Positions 22,035-33,534 of a stretch of 64,000 nt of DNA are shown here, piece by piece (the first letter of the stretch is position 1; each line of letters begins with the position of its first letter). The DNA is from Hippasteria phrygiana (lineage: Eukaryota; Echinodermata; Asteroidea; Valvatida; Goniasteridae), in NCBI GenBank assembly GCA_037893225.1, contig JAZGUH010000184.1:186001-250000 (forward strand), given 5' to 3'. Position numbers and translations under genes: made by a program. The notes under the pieces are model-generated. The model saw only the letters and a list, made by a program, of their open reading frames with translations, made no database searches and was not told the origin of the DNA.

Positions 22035-23835
22035 CACACGATCGGTAGCGGGTTGTTCTAAAAAAAACCTCGACACCCACGACCCACGACCCCCTCGACT
22101 AACTTACGCTCTTAAGCACACACTACGCACGATGCACAAACTGTTTCGCAATGCATGTCGCAAGGCCGGCCCGACCCAGAATCGGATTGTATCCCAAATA
22201 AGAACCAGCGTTTACGGGCCCGAATTCGAATTCCTGTCGTGTCGTTTTGCTGCATTACTTCGAATTCGTGTCTGCGTCGTTTGCTGCATGGCGACATGTA
22301 GTCGCAAAATTCAAGAATTTATAATAATGCCACAACACAAATTATCCTCTTCCCGAGTAGATAATTTCATATTCTATAAAAAATAAATGGGTATACGTAT
22401 GTCTGATATTTGCTAGCTGGGTCAGTGCGCAGTTTTTAGCAACGTTCTTCCCACAACTCATAGGTCGTAGAAGGATATCGCTTCCAAGACAGCGTGGCCA
22501 CTCCTTGGGATTTTTCCCAAGATCTTCTGAATTTTGGTGGGAAAAATAAGGATTACCCATGCGCAAAATGCTCATTATATAAAGTGCTTGGCATATACAC
22601 TTGTACAGTATTTCCCACTGCCTTGGGAAATCTTGGGATTTTCAAATTTGATGAGTGGCCACACTGTTCACGCGACGGCCGCATGGATTTCTGGCATCCT
22701 GATTGGTCAACAGCCTGCATCACAAACTGGGACGGTGGTACGTCTTTTTGTGATGGGCAAAGGCGAAATGCAACAAAAACTTAGAGCGATTGATCATGGA
22801 GCTAGACCTCCATGGATTGATCACGCAACACTAAACAGGCGCGAAGCCGCCCCCCTTGTAAATATTTAGTACATCAATGTTTCTTGAGAAAATGAAGACT
22901 TTTAAACAGGCTACATGCCAGGGATTTACTATTTCCAAGAAGATTTTTTTATTCAATAAATACGTGAAGAAAACAAATCCTCAACTACTTGTCCTCATTA
23001 TTTCAGCAAAACTTAATTATTTCATAACATTGCTATTTTTCAAATTAGGCCCTATGCAGGGAATTATTTCTTTGATTTTTTAAACAAAAAAAATCAACTT
23101 TATTCTTTGGGACGCAATATTTAATGTGTATTTTAAATAAGGGGGGGGGGGGGGTCATCACAAGTCATCACATGTTTAGTTAGTTCACGTTGTCAAAATC
23201 ACGTTGGCAGATTGCGACCTGATTGTCTAAGTGTATTGCAGAAAATCTACCCATTTTGTATTTCCTTCCTCCATGCAGTTTGTCACACAATATTAAAACA
23301 ACTAATAAGGCTTACCTGTCTTTGTCAGGATGTGAATCTCCAATTCTTGCAGTTCAGTTCTGCAGGGGCCAATTTCACGGCGATGCTAAGCACAACAAAT
23401 TTGCTTAGCATGACAAATCTTCCTTGGTAAATACAGGATTACCAACCAAATTTTGATGTGAAGTGTACCGCTTGTGGCTGGCATTCAGCTATAGCTGTTT
23501 GCTTAGCATGAAAATCCCATGGCCTTTTGGCTGGTAACCTGTTTTAACCAAGCAAGACATTTTAGTGCTAAGCAAATTGTTGTGCGTAGCAGCTCCGTGA
23601 AATTGGCCACTGCAGTTCAGTCCGTTCCTCGATCCTCCGTGTTCAGTAAAATAATGTGTGCAGCGCGCGCAGCATGCATTTAACTTAACTGGGGCCGCGT
23701 ATTCGAACTGGGGCCGTATTTGAACTCCGGGTTTCGATTTGGGATACGATCCGACTCAGAACGTACATCGAGGGGGTCGCGACGAGGGGTCGAGGGGGTT
23801 TTATTAGAACAACCCATCGGTAGCGTGTACGTGTA
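22035..23835. repeat. large imperfect inverted-repeat pair
   Basis: Blocks near 22040-22115 (CGGTAGCGGGTTGTTCTA, CCCCCTCGA) and 22180-22220 (ATCGGATTGTATCCCAAAT) reappear as complements, in reverse order, at 23690-23835. This would suit the degraded long TIRs of a 1.8-kb element. An inner inverted pair (GTGGCCACTC / GAGTGGCCAC) lies near 22497 and 22655. Confidence 0.55.
23367..23608. mobile_element. MITE, GGCCAATTTCACGG ends
   Basis: Exact 14-bp ends GGCCAATTTCACGG (23367-23380) and CCGTGAAATTGGCC (23595-23608), followed inward by GCTAAGCA / TGCTAAGC blocks. CTGCAG stands beside both ends and may be the target duplication. Related GCTAAGC-rich pieces occur at 37.15-37.33 and 55.85-55.97 kb. 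Confidence 0.78.
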
Positions 23836-23918
23836 TCCGGCCGCCATTGATCGTCTTGAGATTTGTCGTCTATTTCTAGGCAGACTTTGTCCACCCAAAT
23901 CGCCTGCAAAGCTGGAAT

Positions 23919-24290
23919 ATGCCTATTTCTTGTGTCATCGGTGGATGCACAAGACACTCGAGGAAAAAACGAGACATTTGTTCGCTTTCATTCCCCCGCA
24001 GAGAGTGGATAAGTTTTGTCCGGACAACGAGATCGGATTTTAAGATTTCGGACTAACGTTATAGGCTATTCGAAGATTTGCTCTGCCTATTCACTGCTGA
24101 CTGTAGCCTACAGACGACACATACAGATTATAAAACTAGATCTCGTTCTTCAAAGCCCGATTTAAACTTAAAGATGGATCGATCCCCAGCCTCAAGTCAC
24201 CGATGTTAATAGTTGCCATGTTGTCATCAGCATCGGCGCCGTCTGAGGCAAACGGTGAATCCTCATGCATCGCAACAAGGCTGAATTGAC
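23919..24290 (+). pseudogene. THAP-domain fragment A
   Basis: ATG at 23919 opens MPISCVIGGCTRHSRKKRD then SLSFPRREWISFVRTTRSDF and stops at 24054-24056. A shifted frame then resumes with FKARFKLKDGSIPSLKSPM (about 24153-24210). The first part has the THAP cysteines (C5, C10), FP and W. The segment between FP and W is shorter than usual. It is related to the THAP exon at 12.3-12.7 kb and to fragment B at 26.0-26.2 kb. Confidence 0.72.
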
Positions 24291-24966
24291 CGGGGGAAAT
24301 TCGCGGCAGGCGATCAGTGGAGCCTCCCATAAAATGAGAAAAGGCCCAGGTATTAAAGTGCTAGGCTTATACGGTAATCGTTACCTTTAGGACACCTCTC
24401 AATTTGTTTACGAGTTCCGTTCAAAGCTGACTTTTGCAGATGACTTTACAGTAGGCCTACCAAAGTGACTTTTGCATGCTAAAGCAGTCTTTCCTTCAGA
24501 ATAACTCATGTTTTTTGTAATTTTGAAACGCACTTTCAAATAAAATGTGACTTTCCAGTTTCCTACCTTTTTTTGCAGTCAGAGACCTGATGACTGACGT
24601 GCTCGTTGTAGTTTTCATAAATCAAAACCCTGCCCTCTTTCCACAAAATTAAGCTTGCTCATTATTCAACATGATATCTTAGCGAACTATTTAGATGATT
24701 CCAAGCACACAGATTGACTTTTCCTGCCTGTATCATCGCAAAATATTGAGGTAAGTTCCGAAACACTGTCTCCCTCGTTCTCTTATGGAACGGGGTCCTA
24801 AAGGTAATGATTACCAGGCTTTACGACGTCACGATTTTTCATACTTTTTAATTGCGAAGTTCCATTTTATAGTCATGATTTCATAATTCCTCATGTAACA
24901 AAAGGCGACAAGCGATGGGTGCATATGCTTTCCGGAAATGTTATCTTTATTAATCCTTATTTACAG
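24291..24966. other. no gene recognised
   Basis: Non-coding; a good donor-like ATTGAG|GTAAGT lies near 24750, with no matching exon frame identified. Confidence 0.35.
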
Positions 24967-25051
24967 ATATTCAACATGTTCAAAGAGGCAGAGCGAGAGT
25001 TTTGTCAAAATACAGAGCTCCAACAAGCGGCTGACGACTTTAGATTTCCTG
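24967..25051 (+). CDS. candidate internal exon, unknown protein
   Basis: Strong splice context: CCTTATTTACAG|ATATTC before and TTTCCTG|GTAAGT after. The 85-nt frame reads IFNMFKEAEREFCQ then NTELQQAADDFRFP, ending in phase 1. The peptide is helix-like and charged, and I do not recognise it. It lies between two inverted THAP fragments and may belong to their gene. Evidence is splice sites plus an open frame only. Confidence 0.38.
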
Positions 25052-25489
25052 GTAAGTAAACTCAATTTAGTTAGATGTTAATGTCGATCCAGTGCAATTG
25101 ATCAATGTTTCCACCCCCTAACCCCCCCCCCCCTCCCAAAAAAAAAATGGGGAAAAAGGCCGTTCCTTTCTTACGTGCAACAGTGGTAAATTTATAGTAA
25201 TATATATACATGTACACTCTTAGGCCCCCAAAATAGTTCTGCTTTCTTTTTTTATAGGCTACATGGCATTTGAAAATATGGTAGGAAGGGAACCCCCAAA
25301 TAGGCTTATGTTTTGTTGTTTTTGCTCCCCCCCCCAAAAAAAAAAAATACAAACATTATGGTCAGGGCTGTTGAAATAGGGTATGTACGCATAGGGTAAA
25401 CAGCAGAACTATTTTGTTTGGCCTGATCAGTTTTAAACACCAATGATTTCATTTATTTCCTGTCATTCATGAAGGGGCATGCCAATAAT

Positions 25490-25860
25490 TTTGTTGTCAA
25501 ACCACAAGGGAAACTGACTAGGTAAATTCGAATAAGTGTTTAAAGTTAATAAAGAAAACTGGCCAGAGCAGGATTCGAACCTGCGACCTATAGTCAAGTT
25601 GTGGTTTGACGAATTATGTTAAAAATGTGGTATTCTCATTGAGTGATCCCCACAATAAACAATATTGATTCCAAGGTTGTATCGTAAAATTGGGCATGAT
25701 CCCAGGCTATACCGCATTCTAGGTTTTTGATTTCTGACTAGCGCACCCCGAACAAAGAAATCTGACAATGTGGGAGACCATCTACATATGGGGCAAGATA
25801 GATGTAGCATGGAGTGCTGATGATACGGTAATCCAAAGGTCGCAGTTTAGCATTTCGATC
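25490..25860. mobile_element. two SINE pieces in opposite orientation
   Basis: 25490-25590, read on the minus strand, carries GGTTCGAATCCTGCTCTGG (an intact box B) and then the trailer with TTTACCTAGTCAGTTTCCC. 25735-25860 on the plus strand carries the leader GACTAGCGCACCCCGAACAA and a decayed tRNA-like body. Both match the copy at 7880-8090. Confidence 0.7.
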
Positions 25861-25974
25861 AGTTGATGACAGGGTCCTGTCTGCAGTGTGCACACATACA
25901 CGGGTTCATCGATCTACACTTTAGTGCTTGGTTGTTAAAATACAATGTTCAGTGAGTAAATTAACTATTAACAC

Positions 25975-26170
25975 GGGCAATGTAGGGGACTTTAGAGTTG
26001 GGATCGATCCTTCAGTTTAAATCGGGCTTGAAGACTGAGATCTTGTTTCAATCTATATGTGTTGTCTAAACAGTCAGCAGTGAAATGTGGAGAGCAAAAT
26101 CTTCTAATAGTCCTAAAATCCAATCTCGTTGTACGGACAAATCTGATCCACTCTGCTAATAGCAGGATTT
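25975..26170 (-). pseudogene. THAP-domain fragment B
   Basis: The minus strand reads EWIRFVRTTRLDFRTIRRFC, SPHFTADCLDNTYRLKQD and QARFKLKDRSQL then stop. It is the second half of a THAP domain (W, C-x-x-H as CSPH), homologous to fragment A in inverted orientation. It lacks the first half and the FP block. Confidence 0.7.
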
Positions 26171-27785
26171 TAAGGAATTAAAAAAAAAATTGTGTTGCCC
26201 TAAGTGGAACAAAAATCCGGGGGGGGGGGGGCGATCGATATTTTTATATTATTGTTTTTTAACCATCCATGAAACGTCATTTAACTCAAAAGTTGGGAAT
26301 CAAAACCTTGCGAAATGCACAATTGTGCCATCATAGCTGTATTTAAAGATGATGATTTTAAATCAAAAGGTGAGATTTTGAAAATTCATCTTAAATAAAA
26401 CACGCGACTCGACATTTAGGGTTGGTCGTGAAGGAAAACAATTTTTTTGGCCCGATGTAGAGGTATTGGATTAGTCTTTGGCATTGTCAGACCGTTCAAA
26501 ACAAAAGGAGCACAAGCATGGCAATAGTGTAATTTAAGTGTGTGTAAGACAATGTTGTCGTACTCCATGTACTCGTACTCACGACAGCACAGCATTATAA
26601 AACGGCCAATTATATATGCCACAGAAAGTAGAAGGTGTCATGACATCAGATTTGTTAGACAAATTACAACGACTTTTAGACAAATGCCATTAGCGGGCAC
26701 TTGATAAAAATAGCTCTCAAGAGTCACTTTTTGGTTATTTCATGGCAGATATAATTGTCCGTTATATTTTATACTACCCAGTACATGTACATGTACATAA
26801 AACTACAAACTTTTATCAGCAATCAACATTCTCTTAAAAACCCTTCCTCTCTCAGGGCCAAAATCGACCCAGCTGCTGTACAGATCAAAGCCTATCAAAT
26901 GACAGGTTGAAACACACACAAGCTGTGAGAGTCCGCGTTTAGAGTTTTTGATAGGATGTGATAGTTATAAGTATAGGATATTAAATAAAGAGTTTCTTCG
27001 TTTCCAATTATTTTCCAGGAATCCTTTTCTTTACTTTGCTTTTACTGGTAGAAAGTACTTTTACTCGTTCTCGTACGAAAAAAAATTCCGTGTACTCGTA
27101 CCCATACAACACTGTTGTAAGCCCCCCCCCCCCCCCAAAAAAAAAACCACTTTATTGCAAGTCGAATATCAGATTTGTTCTTATAAATTAAAACAAAAAA
27201 AGATGTTGAATTCAGCAGCCGGTCATATAGAATTGGTCTTTGGAATTATGTCTGATTTAAATTACAAGAGTAATGTAATCACACTAAACTGTAATTTGTG
27301 TGTGTGTGTGAGTTTGTATATGCCGGCAATCGTGGACCTAGGACAAAAGAATTCGGGCGTAGACAAAGGGGTCCACGTTTGACCTAACGTCCACGATTGA
27401 AAATCGTGTACAAAACCAATGGGAGGCCTTCCGAAAAAGTTAGAGTATAAACAAAAGAGGAACAATGGGAGGTCCACGATTGCACCCGTTTACATGACTG
27501 CATGTGTGTGTGTGTGTAAGGACAATAAAAAGAAGATAGCATAAAATTAAATCCCTGCCTGGACTTGAATCATGTACATGTATTGCCTTGCAGAGCTACT
27601 CATCTAAATTTGGATATCTGAATCCTTTATAATTCCCTTTAAGATCTGGCTATAGTTAGTCCTTGTCTAGTTGATGATGCAGGATGGTAATCGTACCCGG
27701 TTGTCTCCCAAGAAATCCCCACCATCTGACAATATGACACGTGCCGGTATTTGCTAGATAAAATTGAGCGAAAAATTGGGAAATT
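26171..27785. other. no gene; C/A tracts
   Basis: Non-coding. G13 at about 26219-26231 and a C15-A10 junction at about 27122-27146. Confidence 0.4.
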
Positions 27786-27789
27786 TTAT

Positions 27790-28110
27790 TGTACAAGTAC
27801 ACTGAAAACAAAATCTAGTCAATTTGAGAGAAAAATTAGTCAAGTCGGTAATAGAAATCAGTCTTTCCATGTCTGACTAATTGTTCAATCTAAATTACTA
27901 ATCGAATTACTGTTGAATAATTAAACAAAATGAAGTACTAACTTAAAATTTTCAAAGACTAACACGAATTTTCGTAAGACTAAGTTTGCTTTTGGACTAA
28001 TTGATACATCAATGATTTACTAATGTGGTTAGTCTTCTCAATAGGAAATGACGAACTAATATGTAAATGACTAATAGACTGACTAATTTATTACCGAAAT
28101 ACTAATAACA
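27790..28110. repeat. cluster of GACTAAT / TACTAAT words
   Basis: About 14 copies of ACTAA(T/C), often TGACTAAT, are scattered on the plus strand with a few complements (ATTAGTC) in 320 bp, at irregular spacing. It ends about 400 bp upstream of the GATA-class exon. It could be a decayed simple repeat or a binding-site cluster. Confidence 0.5.
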
Positions 28111-28525
28111 ATATTTTGGCACCCAGCCAAGTCGCTCGGTGTATTTCACATTCAGTGAACAGTTTCAAGCTCATTCGAGTGGTGAGTGCAATTAATAGAA
28201 CAGCTGCTTATCACTGACTTCGCGCTAATTCTTCTTCGTCGTATGTATAGGCATACGCGTACAGTACGATCGATTGGTGACACACTTTCCTTCATCAATG
28301 TTTAATTAAGGTAAGAATTAATTGTATTTTTAAACATAGACTAGTGTAATTATACCGCTACATATAGATGATGAGAACCAGTTGAAGTTAAAAACAGTTA
28401 GGGGTCAGTCAAGGGTCAGTGCTCATGCAGACGAGTCTGCTCGCCGTGATGACTCGAGAGACCGATTTGTGAGCAGTGTTCAACCCCCACCAACACCCCA
28501 CGATCCACACCACTACAACCCCTCC

Positions 28526-29014
28526 ATGATGTACCAGTCGCCCATGACAAACCTCCCCAGCGTGACTGCTGGGGGGATCCAACACTCGTACGACAATTCC
28601 TTCCTGCACTCAGCCGGCAGCTCCGTGTACGTGCCCACAACTCGCCCAGCCGTTCTCTCCATGCCGCACGCGCCGCCCACTCGCAGTACCTGCAGGCTGC
28701 TGCTCCGGCCGGGTCGCCTCAGCAGGCCATGCAGGGGAACACCCACCCGGCTGCTGCCGCCGTCTGGAGCCAGCAGTCCGAGGCTGGGTACACCGCCACG
28801 ACTACCTCACACCCGTCCGTGGGTCAGCGGTTCGCCTTCCGACTGAGCCCGCCTATCACGTCCACGGGTAGCCCCCTGACGGCCCGGCATGGCTCCACGG
28901 CCCATAATGGCCTGGGTGCGTACTACGTCAGCCCGGAGATCGCCTCGTGGTCGGCTCCTTTAGACAGCTCCGTAGCACTGCATCCAAACATGATTACAAG
29001 ACGACCAAGTCCAG
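28526..29014 (+). CDS. GATA4/5/6-class transcription factor, N-terminal exon
   Basis: Start at ATG 28526 or 28529 (MMYQSPMTNLPS; vertebrate GATA4/5/6 also begin MYQS). It continues SSVYVPTTRPAVLS, SQYLQAAAPAG, AVWSQQSEAGYTA, GQRFAF, a Ser/Thr-rich stretch and ASWSAPLDSS, matching the two N-terminal transactivation segments of GATA4/5/6 in order (established family knowledge). The exon ends at a perfect CAG|GTAAGT (29014/29015). After CCGCAC (28664-28669) the frame moves by one base, consistent with a single missing base near 28670. The frame is also open upstream to 28382, so a longer N-terminus is possible; a donor-like AATTAAG|GTAAGA at about 28311 could end a 5'-UTR exon. No GATA zinc finger was seen in the remaining 35 kb. 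Expected role: endoderm/mesoderm regulator. Confidence 0.85.
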
Positions 29015-29358
29015 GTAAGTTGCATAAGAGCCAGTTTAAAGAAAAATTTACTTATCTGACCGATTTGTGCACATCCCTTACAATTCATATAAACTGGAAT
29101 TCCCAATGTACATACATGTATTTGAAAGTTTGCCATTAGCACGATTGTTTCAATTAATTAATTAACTGTTGTTTTGAATTATTCACTTTTAATTGGAATG
29201 TTGCTCATAGTTTTCCCATGCACTTCTTATTTTGGGCCAGATTGGGAATATAATGCATGGTAATTTATTTTCAGCGAAGAGTTCTCATTTTCACAGAAAA
29301 GTGGCCACTTTGTGGTCTTGAATCTTTAAAGGTATGAGATATATTTGTTAAAAAAAAA

Positions 29359-29433
29359 TTAGTTTCAATTGTTCAAATTGAAACTAATCATCTTTATAAA
29401 CCGTAAGCGTTCAGCTTACGGTTTATAAAGATG
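29359..29433. repeat. two adjacent perfect hairpins, same GTTCA loop
   Basis: Hairpin 1: TTAGTTTCAATT / AATTGAAACTAA. Hairpin 2: a 20-bp arm starting CATCTTTATAAACC with its exact complement. Both have the 5-nt loop GTTCA and they are separated by one base. Confidence 0.92.
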
Positions 29434-29486
29434 ATACCAGTACCAATCCTGGTTTCCAAATAGCGCAATGAGACCGGAGGCATTTA

Positions 29487-29585
29487 CGTACATTTTCCCA
29501 TAGAGACCGAGTTGACCTGGGACCGAGTTGACTTTAGACCGGGTTGATTCGGACCGAGTTGGTTTGGGACCGAGTTGACCCGCAC
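29487..29585. repeat. GACCGAGTTGAC short tandem repeat
   Basis: Five to six copies of (G)ACCG(A/G)GTTGA(C/T) spaced 17-20 bp. Confidence 0.85.
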
Positions 29586-29887
29586 CTAAATCATGGGAAA
29601 TATTTTAGTCTGGAATACTATCATCTTTGAGAAAATTGCGTTATCTGAAGACCTCCAAAACACCATGGCTCATTTCGATTTCAACAATCGACACAAGCAC
29701 ATAATGAACGTGCACGAAATCACTATTAAAACAGAAAGGTTTTTCATTATTTTGTCCTGACTTGGATGACAGATTGAGCTTAAACTTTCACAGATTTGTT
29801 ATTTAATGTGTATGTTGAATCGCACTAAGTATGAACACTGCCTGAAACTGCGTTGTCAGCTCTGCCAATGCTGTATTTGGCCATCAG

Positions 29888-30240
29888 CCTCAGTCCAAAA
29901 ATTGGGCTACCGGTATCAAATGATCGAGAGGAGCAATGCTCATAGCGAGGTGTGCACACCTAGAGTTGGAAAAGGTGTGATAGCATTGCAGCGTGAGCGG
30001 TGGCAGCTTTTTTGAGTGTTATCACTTTAAAACAAAAAATTCAAAATGGCCGCCAATATGCTTGTTACCGGATTAATTATATGTAGTAAAAAGCATTTTG
30101 GCGGCCATTTAAGAAAAAGAAGGGTGATAACACCCAAAAAGCTGCCACCGTTGCAATGCTATCACATATTTTCCAACTACAGGCGTGCATACCTTGCCAA
30201 AAATCACCATGAGCATTATTCCCCTCATTTGATACCGACC
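29888..30240. repeat. long inverted repeat inside the TTAA element
   Basis: Arms share GATAGCATTGCA, GGTGGCAGCTTTTT and GTGTTATCAC with the right side in complement (30120-30240). An ATGGCCGCCA/TGGCGGCCAT pair is near the centre. Confidence 0.85.
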
Positions 30241-30293
30241 AGCCCCCCCCCCCCCCCCCCCCCCCAGGCTGATGGCCTATATCATACCTTTAA

Positions 30294-33135
30294 GCAAAAA
30301 TGGTTAAAATTGACAGTTAAAAATGAACGCGTTCAATGGAAACTTCTCTCAGAAGACTTTTCCAGATCGATATTTATCATGACATCTTGGCTAAACTCTT
30401 TCAACTTTGCAGGGTTTGTTTCAGTTTGTGGATAAAATACAAGCCGTCATAAAACCTGTCTTGTGAGCTCCTCTATTTGTGTTTTGGCACTCCATAAAAA
30501 AAAACCTTCAAAAAGCTCCGCGCTGATAAATACAAGTCACATTTTGTAGCCATATACTTGGCATGTCTTGGCTTTTGGCTTTTTATTAGACGCTGTTTCA
30601 TTGTGGCTAATTGCTAAGTCTATAAATGATTGTATAGACCAATTCACACCCGGTGACCCTGTGTTCCTTACAAATCGGTTTCTTTTTACGTCCAACCCTC
30701 TTCATTGTGCCCACACCAAGCAAACTGTAATCCACAGTGGAGTCAAAATGCAATCCCATGGTTGGTTTTAGGTTAAGCGTCTTATTTCGCCACGTCTTTT
30801 CACCTCAGGTGGCTTGGTATAAACTGAAAAGCAAACTTGCTCTTACTTTAAGACTGTTGACTGTTAGCAAATTTGTCAAGTTGGGCACGCTTTTGCGACA
30901 TACGGTAAAATGCTCTTACTTCTAGACTGTTTACTGTTAGCAAATTTGTTAAGTTTGGGTTAGCAAGACATTCACGCTTACGTCCTTTATAGATATGATA
31001 TAGCACTAATATAGCTGACAAAACAGTTGCAGGCAGTGTTCATACTTTGTATGATTCAACATATACATGAAATAGGAAACCTGTGAACGTTTGAGCTCAA
31101 TACAAGAAAATTATAACAAATAGTCATGTTTAAACACTGGTTTGTGCACGTTCGTTATAAAGTGCTGATTTCAGTTGTTAAAATCGAAATAAGCCACCAT
31201 GGTTTGGAGATATTTAGATACAATGTTCTGGAAGATGACAGCATTTTAGACGGAAATATTTCTCAGGAGGATTTGTACTCGCATCATCTTTGAAAGCAGT
31301 ATGCTTTCGGATTGAAAATCAATCTGTTGTTGTTCATCATTAACACAGCTGCGTCAAAATACATTTAAGAAACAAACTCGCAAGAAACAAACAAGACAAT
31401 CCCCGTCTTCAACCTTTATGGTTCTTTGTAGTCGCTGTTCAAGTCGCTCATCCCGTTGACAAAGACATTTTTGTGGGTGTGTGAACCTTTTGTTGCTCTT
31501 TGAATACATACATGTCTTTGGATACCTTTGTTCAAGGATTTGACCATCAGACCCTGCACGATCTGGCCTATTTCCGCACGGTCTCTGGCCAGATATTGGT
31601 AGGTTGTCTTGTCGGGGGTTCAATGACTGCTCAGTCATTCCCTTCTCTTTGTGTGCGTCTTGTGGCGTTTGAGACAATTCGGTGGTCCAGCAGTTTGTCT
31701 TTTATTACTGGCCTATAAGTATGTCATAAATACTTCTTTGGCTTTTCTCAAGATTACATGTATTTACTCACTGAGTGAGTGGGTATTATAATGACTTGCA
31801 TGTTTGGAGAAGTGGTTCTTCTAAACACAAATTTTCCGTTATTTCGTTTTTAATACAAGACACCAGAATGCACCGAATGGGTTTCTTCCCCTTTATACTT
31901 TTAACATGGGTCCATCCTTGTTATATTCTCTTCTAATCTGATTTTTTTCCAAAGTGTTGTCCACAAAATAAGAAAAGCTGTATAAACCATATCGAAACAT
32001 TTCGTGAAATATACAAATACATGTAGATCCAAGCTTAAACGTTAGGCCCACACTGACTTTTGGAAAACATGCGTAATTATTATCAGAACATTTTTATGAC
32101 TACTCAATAATGTAAATACGTGACCTGGCAGCTCGAAAAGAGCGTAAAGTCGCACTTTGGCTCTTACTCAGTCTGAGTTTGGCGTTCGCTATCGGCAATC
32201 GGCGTAGCCTATCATAACATTTAGTTTAGAGCAAGATTTGGACAAACACACAGCCCGTGTCCTGGCTGTTCTCTTTACTATGAAACAGCGTTGAGGTATT
32301 TTCGCAGGCCTCACTATAAACACAAGTACATGTATATAAATCTGTTAAAAAAGTGTACAGTGTATTGATAACTAGAGATATGCTTATGACAGCAAACAGT
32401 CATGGATGTCGTACATTATGCGCACCAATGATAAACTAAAAAAATTGTGTTGGCTCTGGAGGAAAACGAAACCGATTTTTTGTTTGCCGCGAAAATCGAT
32501 CGAATAAGAACGGTGGTTTTAATGGCATTCATTTGAAGAACGAGCAAAAATACGTTTGGTTTATTAAATATTCAGTATTTTGTTCGGATGTATTATGAAA
32601 AACACATAGCACTATGGGACGAATTGTAGGCAGAATCCAGATTTGTGTGGGTCGAATGCAAGTGGAAACATATTAGGAAGCGTAGTAAGCGTAACGTATG
32701 TTTCTCGTCACCGTGAACTTCCTTTGGCCCGGATTTAACGCCCTTTCACCGGTTTGATTTTTTAGTCGCAGCACTAGAACATGTCTATACCTTTTTGCCA
32801 GCTAGATCCGTATGTTCTGATGCATTATTTTTATACTTGAATCTGTGGAGGCGCTTCAACCTATGAAGTTTCATGCGGCTTAATTTGGTTTTATAGTTAC
32901 TGACTTAAATAAACTCTGAGTATAAATTGTCAAAATATGGGTTTGGTGGTTTACATGTTTTCTGTTGGGAAGTTTGACTGAGGAACAACAACGGGGAAGA
33001 CATTTATATGTAACCATATCCCTCATTGATTAAAGAAAGATTCCCCACACAAGAATGGCAAATATGGAATATGAACCAGGACATCAAAAGCGAAAGGTGA
33101 AAGGTAAACGAGCACGACCCACATAGGGCTAGGCC
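30294..33135. other. no gene; short tandem duplication
   Basis: A GCTCTTACTT-x-AGACTGTT segment is duplicated about 74 bp apart (30837-30957). No coding frame with motif or splice support; presumed intron if the GATA gene continues downstream. Confidence 0.4.
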
Positions 33136-33137
33136 TA

Positions 33138-33287
33138 CACTGTTAAAACGCTGTTTAAACTTTTTAAACAACCCGGGTTGTTCATGTGCCCTGCTTAAAC
33201 AACCAATAAAGTTGTTTAAGCAGGGCACATGAACAACCTGGTTGTTTAACTTGTTTAAACAACTTTTTAAACAGCGTTTTAACAGTG
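33138..33287. mobile_element. TA-flanked palindromic MITE
   Basis: A 150-bp near-perfect palindrome. Ends CACTGTTAAAACGCTGTTTA and complement are flanked by TA on both sides (33136-33137; 33288-33289), as expected for Tc1/mariner-type insertion. The loop is CAATAAA. Confidence 0.85.
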
Positions 33288-33534
33288 TAATTTTTGTTTT
33301 CTGTTTAATTTTTAATGAAAAATGTTACTGGAAAATTTAATCTACATTAATCACGGTAGGCTAAAGTTGTGCGTATCCAGCGGGAGGGAGGGAGGGAGGG
33401 GGGAAGAGGCAAGTTTGCCCCAACGACATTTTGCAAATTGTTTATGACAAACTGAAAGCGCCGCCGCTTCACGACTGGTACCGTACCCCGTTGGTGATCT
33501 CATACACCCCACACCCGTTTTTAATTTATTACTG

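Larger units (their letters stand above)
29330..30289. mobile_element. TTAA-flanked T2/Kolobok-like MITE
   Basis: TTAA stands at 29326-29329 and 30290-30293. The ends are AGGTATGAGATATA and TATATCATACCT, giving the TTAAAGG-type boundary of T2/Kolobok non-autonomous elements (established for Xenopus T2 MITEs). The body has two tight hairpins (29359-29433), a GACCGAGTTGAC minisatellite (29487-29585), a long inner inverted repeat (about 29888-30240) and a C23 run. No transposase. Confidence 0.75.

Noticed and set aside
28382..28525. Upstream ATG at 28382 as the GATA start
   Set aside because: Open but lacks family motifs; MYQS at 28529 is the conserved family N-terminus. Kept only as an alternative.
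31354..31677. 107-codon minus-strand frame
   Set aside because: No motif, no splice support, composition like the surrounding non-coding DNA.
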